DNA from: Chromera velia
Taxonomy: Eukaryota > Sar > Chromeraceae
Direction of reading: 5' to 3'
DNA length: 64,000 nucleotides
NCBI GenBank assembly: GCA_018398765.1
Contig: JAHBMJ010000001.1
Location: 174,629-238,628, forward strand
The position numbers and the translations under genes are program-made. The notes below the pieces were generated by a model, which was not told the DNA's origin, did no database searches, and was given only the letters and a program-made list of their open reading frames with translations. Of the stretch, positions 59,078-64,000 are shown one piece after another. Positions within the stretch are counted from its first letter, which is position 1, and the number at the start of each line of letters is the position of its first letter.

Positions 59078-62000
59078 ATGCGAAAATCCTCAAACACTCC
59101 CACGGGAGTGAAAAACTACCGCTATGTTTCTGTCCGTCTCAAGGCCGTCCTTGAAGGAGCGACCAAAAGAACGCAAAGAGAGACCATCTCACGCTTGCGA
59201 AGCTTCTACCCGACAGAACCAACTGGGCACACTCCCATACAGTCAAGGCCAAAGCCCAGAACCGGACCACCCCCGTTGGCCACATTGCGAATCGACCCCT
59301 CATCCCGACGCCCCCCCGTATCTTCAGACTCCAACAAGCACAACCAGAACGCCAACAGCAGAAGAGGAGCGGGCGCCCTGGGCGGAGGTGCCACCTCACC
59401 CCGCGACGCCCCCCCCACCACGTGGCGATCCTCTGCCTCTGCGCGCACCGCCACGGTTGCAGGGAGCGCCTCTCCTCGCTCTGCGGCCTGGCCCCTTGTC
59501 TCTCTACTCGAGGACCTTCTGCTGCTCCGGGTGGGCGTGTGCCTTTTTTTTCGGGGGGGGCTTCCTTTTGTCAACACAGCAATATGGAGCGCTCTGGGCG
59601 CTTGAAAGAGCGAGTTGCGCGCGTGTGTGTGTATATATGTGTGTGTGTGGGTGTGTGTGTGTGTGTGTGTGGTTGTGCGCGCGCACGTGAGAGAGAGAGT
59701 CAGAAAAAAATGGAAAAGTGACTGCACATTCCAATTTGCGTAAGCTTCTGCACGCAGGTGTGTATATGTGTACATAGGGGTATTGATCGGTATCGGGGTT
59801 GGTGCTTGCAGCTTAGTTTCTCGTTCCGACGTTTGCACGATCACGCTCAGAGGGCCGCGTTGGATGACTTGAGGGGGGTGTTCAACTTGAAGAGCGGAAA
59901 GGAAGGCGGAGGGACGCGTCTTGTACCCCTAGGCGAGACACGGCCTGTCACTGCACGCTCTGCTGTTCATTCTAATGGCGTCGGAAGGGGGATCGACGGA
60001 GACGGCGGCGGCGGCGGGCTCGGGCCCCTTTCTGCAGAGACTGGGAACGCGATTGTGGAGCGGCAGCTGCGACGAATGGTGGGGGCGCTGCGGCGTCCTT
60101 CGGCAGAGGCTGCTATGCGGGCATTGAAGGAGCATCAGAGCGCGGCAGGTTTGGCGGACATGATCTGGAAAGGAGGGGGGGAAGAGGGAGGGGAGGGGGG
60201 GTGGAAGGGATTTCAGTGGCAGAGGTTTCTGTGTGGAGAGGGCGGAGGGCTGGCTGGAGTTGCGGTGCGGATGATAGCACGCGCAGTCTCGCGGTGTGTG
60301 AGGCAGCAGAAGACTTCTGCTGTGGGGCAGTGGAGAGCGGCATGCGCTCAGGGCCTCAGGCTGGCGGTCCGTTTGTTTTTGTGACTGTGTGTGATTCTCT
60401 TTCTCGAGGATCTTTTCCTCGTCTATGTTTCTGCATGGTGGTCTGAGTACGCACGCGTCTGTGAGAGGGCCCTGTTACCATAAAGTGAGTGAGTGCGAAG
60501 GTCGATCCAGCCTCGCATGTCTGTGCTTGCGTACGCATCGCTGTCTGTAAAGTTCTGTTACGTGTTTCTTTCTCTCCGTCTTTCCTTCCCTCCTTCTGAC
60601 ATCTTTCCGCTTTGGCAACTTGGGTGATTTGATTGATTGTGTGATCTGATTTTTCTTTTGGCTTTTGGTTATCTCTCCCGAGATCACATAAATGATCACA
60701 CACACGCTTGCATGCCTGCAGGATCTCGAATTTGCAGCCGAACTTTTCGATCTGCAGAGAGAGAAGGTGCGTGCGTCAGTTCATATGAACTCGTTCGGGT
60801 GAATGTGTTGGTCCGATCTCCAAAGACAGAGACAGACAATGAGAAGCTAGTCAGTCACACTCCCTTCCAGTTGACCAGGCGTCGAAGCTCCTTCACGGTC
60901 TCTTCTGTGCTCATCTCTCTGTCCTCTCTTCTCCCTGGGGATCCATTTGGCGATCTTTCGGCAAGCTTCCATGCCTCTGTACCAATCTTTCAATCCATAC
61001 GCGTACTCATCAACGCCATAGATGTGTGTGTGAATCTGTGTGCGGGAATGAGTGCATGCGTGCAGATGGCCCTAGCACTGGGGGCTGCGTCGTCCTCGAG
61101 AAGGACTCTCCGGGTGTTTTCCCAATGGAAGGTTCTGACGATCAGGAGGTAGGTGTGTTTCTTCCTTCTCTCTTTTCTCGTCGTGGTGGTTCTATTTTTT
61201 CCATCCGGCTCTGCTTCTCTTTCTTTTTCTTCGATGCTTTGTCTGTCGCTCAGTATTTCCCTCCCGCCCTCGTCCCTCTTTTTTGAGAGTGTGCCTGGAC
61301 TCACCAAATTGAATGAGTACTGACTGCACGGCCCGAAGTTCCCCTCCTTCATTCCTCCCTCCCGGTGAGCAGGAAACATGGGACTGAGAGGATGACCTCG
61401 GTTCTTCACCGCGCTTCCAGAAGGAGGGCTGCCTTGGGTTGGCGTCTCCTCTGTGTGTACAGACAGACGTCCCCCCTCCCCGCGCATCTTCTCAGAGCCT
61501 TCGACGCCTGCCTCCAGGGGTCGGGTGCCGCGATGGTCTCCGCAGTGTCGGGGGAGAAGGCGAGGAGCAGAAGGGGAGGAGGTCTGCACGGAATACAGAC
61601 AGGCACCCACGGGCTGCTGGGGGGGACTCGGCAGGCTGAGACGGCGAGTGAGCCTCACACGGAAAGTGTGAGAGCAGGTTTGGCGGCGTCGCCTCGTCCC
61701 TCTGTGCAATCGCCTCAGAATGGGGCCGTGCCGGGGTCCTCTCCAGCGGGCCCCCTCCGAGCGGGTGGGTCCTCTCGTGCCCCGGCAGCGCAGGCCCCCC
61801 CTGCCGGCATGCCCCCTCTGGAGGCACCCACCGAAGTGCCAACAGCTGCCGAACGAGCCCATCAATTATTGAAGAAAAGAGGGTCTGTGGAAGAGCTCAT
61901 AGCTCTCACGCGGTCCCTCCACAGGGCGTTGGTGGCTTCTGACGCGGTGGTCTCAGATGGCAGCTCCGCCATCATTGCCGCCAGCACACTCTCCCCCAAA

Positions 62001-64000
62001 GACGGGGGGGGTCCCCTGTCCCTTTCGTTCGTACCGAAAGGTCCGGGGAAGGATCAGAAGGGAGGGGACCCAGGGGAGTGCGTGTTGAATGGTGTCAGGG
62101 GTGAGGGGGAGGCGCTCCGGGGTGCCGTGGATGTCCGCTCAGAAGTGTTTGAGCGTTTGCTTGGAGCAAGGGAGGAAATTGAGAGAAGCCGAAAAGAAAA
62201 GGAAGCATCAGGAGAGACACTGCCTGTGCCTCTGCCTGGCAGGATGGTTGCTGATGGTGCCCCCTCCGCCTCCTCTGGATCCTTCCTGGAAAACACATGG
62301 CGGTGGTGTCTGCTGCGGAGAATTGTGCAGAGAAAGATTGTGGCGGAGAGGAGACAGGCAGTCACGGCGTGGTGGGAAAGGGCAAAAGTCATCGCGGAGG
62401 CTCAGAAGCGGCAGCTTTCGGTGCGTGCGTCAGTTATGAGAGGCGGAAAGGAAACAACGTCACTTTCTGTCTCTCTCTCTTCGGTGTCTCAACGGAAGAA
62501 AGGAAAGAAAGAAGAAAGGAGGCGAGGGAGTACGCAAAGCCCCTTAAGGCAGGCGTTGGCCTTCAATGATTTGGCAGAGCCGTTCCGTTCGCGTCTCTTT
62601 CCCTTTTCTTCCGTGGCCTTTTTCTGTTCCTTTCGCTTCTTTTCTTCTTTCCCCTCTTCCTTGCATTCATCCTCTCTCAATCCTCTGGCTGCTCAGAGAG
62701 GAGGCGCACGGCTGCAGGTAATTGAGAGAAGCAGCTGCAACGTGTCCCTCCCTCCATGTGCATGGTTGGACTTTTTTGAATGTTTTTGCCTTTCCTGCTT
62801 ACTTTTCCGTGTTCGACTCTTTTTGCCTTTCCCAATCGCTCCGTCCTTCCTTCTTGTCCTTACTTGCCCTTTCTGTCCCTCCCTGTGTGTGCGTGCAGTC
62901 GTTCCCGATCCTCGAGAGTGCTGTCGCCCTCCGTCACCGGTTGGGGCTCCGAAGTGAACGTCTCGTTCTGATCCGCTCTTCCTTCGATGTCTGGAAGGGG
63001 GAAGTTGAGAGGGTCAAGGCAGAGAAAACGTACGTCAGCCGTCTCTCAAGTGTTCTGCGTGCCATCAAAATGATTCAAAGCTTTGTCTCTTTCTTTACCA
63101 GTGTACCCACACAGACTCTTGGGCTCTTTCTCTCCCTCTATTTCTACAGCCTGGAAATCGTCTCTTTCCTTTCCTCACTGAGGTTTACTCGCCACTTTGC
63201 GTTTCTTCCGGTTACTGCTTCGCACCTTTCTGCTCCATGTGTCGTTGATTTACATACAACCACCCCCACTACTGCCTTTCTCTTGCCTCTCTGCCGGTTG
63301 CTTGCCTGGGCTGCTGTCTCTCTGCTGCGTGCAGTCTGAGGGCTAGGGCAGCTCAGCTGATAATCGGACTGACCGGACGCCCCTCGGCCTTGCAGAAGTC
63401 TTTCGCTGTTGCGCGTCTTGGTTCGCACGCTGCAGCCCTCAAGGCAGCTTCGGCCTCTGGTGAGGGTGCCCCCCCCCCGGTTGCTGCTGAAAGTGGCAAA
63501 TCCCCATATGACCTTCAGTTGCGGTCGAAATCGCTTTTCGGGGCCCTTGTGGGGTCAGTGAAAGCATTGCAGGCTTGGGCTTTCCGGGGCCTTCTTCAGC
63601 ATGCGTGGGCCAGAAAAGCGAAAATAGAAGAATCCCAAGGGCCCCTCGGGGCTCTCATGCCGTTAGTTGGCGGTGCGGTCAAGCGAATCAAGCTGGTTTT
63701 GCAGGGTTCTGCATTTTCGCACTGGAAAGCGATGGCAGTGCTGCAAGCGGGACGAGACACACTCCCCTGGGGGCTGTCCCAAAGAGGTGGTGGCAGTGAG
63801 ATGGCCCCGGAAAGCGGCGGTCCTTTCCGTCGGTCCCGAGGAGACGGGGGGGAGTTGGAGGGACGTCTGGAGACGGCAGAGAGGGTCTTCTCGAGAAAGC
63901 TGGGGGGGTCTGTTGATCTGGGCCCTTTGTTGAGGGGAGAGGTGATGACGAAATGGAATTGGAAGGACGGGAAGAGAGTCGAAAGGATATTCAGGGTGGG
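59078..64000 (+). CDS. Unknown protein with tryptophan-anchored helical segments, 3' partial
   Basis: A phase-consistent model joins 59078-59530, 59812-60366, 60722-60766, 61066-61148, 61373-62420, 62697-62717 (tentative microexon), 62899-63029 and 63335 to the window end, about 1,000 residues. No catalytic domain is recognised. Basic helical segments recur around tryptophans: VGQWRAAC, LRVFSQWKVL, LGWRLLCVY, VTAWWERAKV, SFDVWKGEV, LQAWAFRGLLQHAW and FSHWKAM. The spacing of hydrophobics before FxxW recalls Sfi1-type centrin-binding repeats, but the match is only by eye. A proline/glycine/serine-rich disordered part lies in the 61373-62420 exon. The start ATG and the first two exons are the weakest parts. 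Confidence 0.55.
59625..59700. repeat. GT/GA microsatellite
   Basis: A (GT)n run followed by (GA)n lies in the putative first intron of the gene at the right edge. Confidence 0.88.

Noticed and set aside
59124-59690. Alternative proline-rich frame overlapping the putative first exon of the right-edge gene
   Set aside because: It runs into a GT microsatellite, whereas the 59078 frame ends at a GTGGGC donor in phase 0 that fits the next exon. Confidence in either is limited.
62722-63339. Open frame of 205 residues inside the right-edge gene
   Set aside because: Most of it is pyrimidine-rich intron sequence; only 62899-63029 is kept as an exon, and that exon is also in the spliced model.
1-64000. 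tRNA, rRNA or viral genes
   Set aside because: No cloverleaf, ribosomal core sequence or viral replication or capsid motif was recognised, though a short tRNA could be missed without a search tool.

Overview
The window looks like nuclear DNA of an intron-rich unicellular eukaryote. A chromerid alga such as Chromera velia is my best guess, because spliced modular secreted proteins of mixed bacterial and animal flavour sit among AT-rich repeats and the motif TGCATGCA recurs in non-coding DNA. The species call is an inference from style, not from a marker gene. One 181-base run of N (16101-16281) marks it as a draft scaffold.

About two thirds of the window (249-42980, minus strand) is one giant gene. 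I resolve 109 exons, and the 3' end lies beyond the left edge. It starts with a signal peptide and several unassigned cysteine-containing beta-type segments. It then continues as an array of small cysteine-rich modules, nearly all one module per exon: 36 EGF-like exons (many with the calcium-binding D-[ILV]-[ND]-E-C start), about 69 DUF4215 / Myxococcus-type cysteine-rich repeats, and two SUEL/rhamnose-binding-lectin-type domains. Every internal exon has a length divisible by three and phase-1 introns on both sides. The seen exons encode about 6,000 residues. The order of modules is not random: a six-exon unit (DUF4215 III', EGF138, EGF150, DUF4215 III, EGF123, DUF4215 I) and a three-exon unit (DUF4215 I, II, III) are each reiterated, with related introns. 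This implies growth by repeated unequal exchange.

The right third has four further genes. An intronless plus-strand glycoside hydrolase family 5, endoglycoceramidase-like enzyme (43628-45667) is divergent from the giant gene. A minus-strand BCS1-like AAA ATPase with 15 phase-consistent exons (47336-53974) converges on it. A plus-strand RelA/SpoT-like nucleotidyltransferase (about 54790-55986) is divergent from the ATPase. After a repeat-rich, AT-rich stretch holding a candidate 1.5 kb terminal-inverted-repeat element (56861-58371), a multi-exon plus-strand gene of unknown function with tryptophan-anchored helical segments runs off the right edge (59078-64000).

The giant protein and the glycolipid hydrolase both carry signal peptides and share a 647-base divergent promoter region, so a common role at the cell surface or in extracellular matrix is possible but unproven. 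The other genes show no clear functional link to them.
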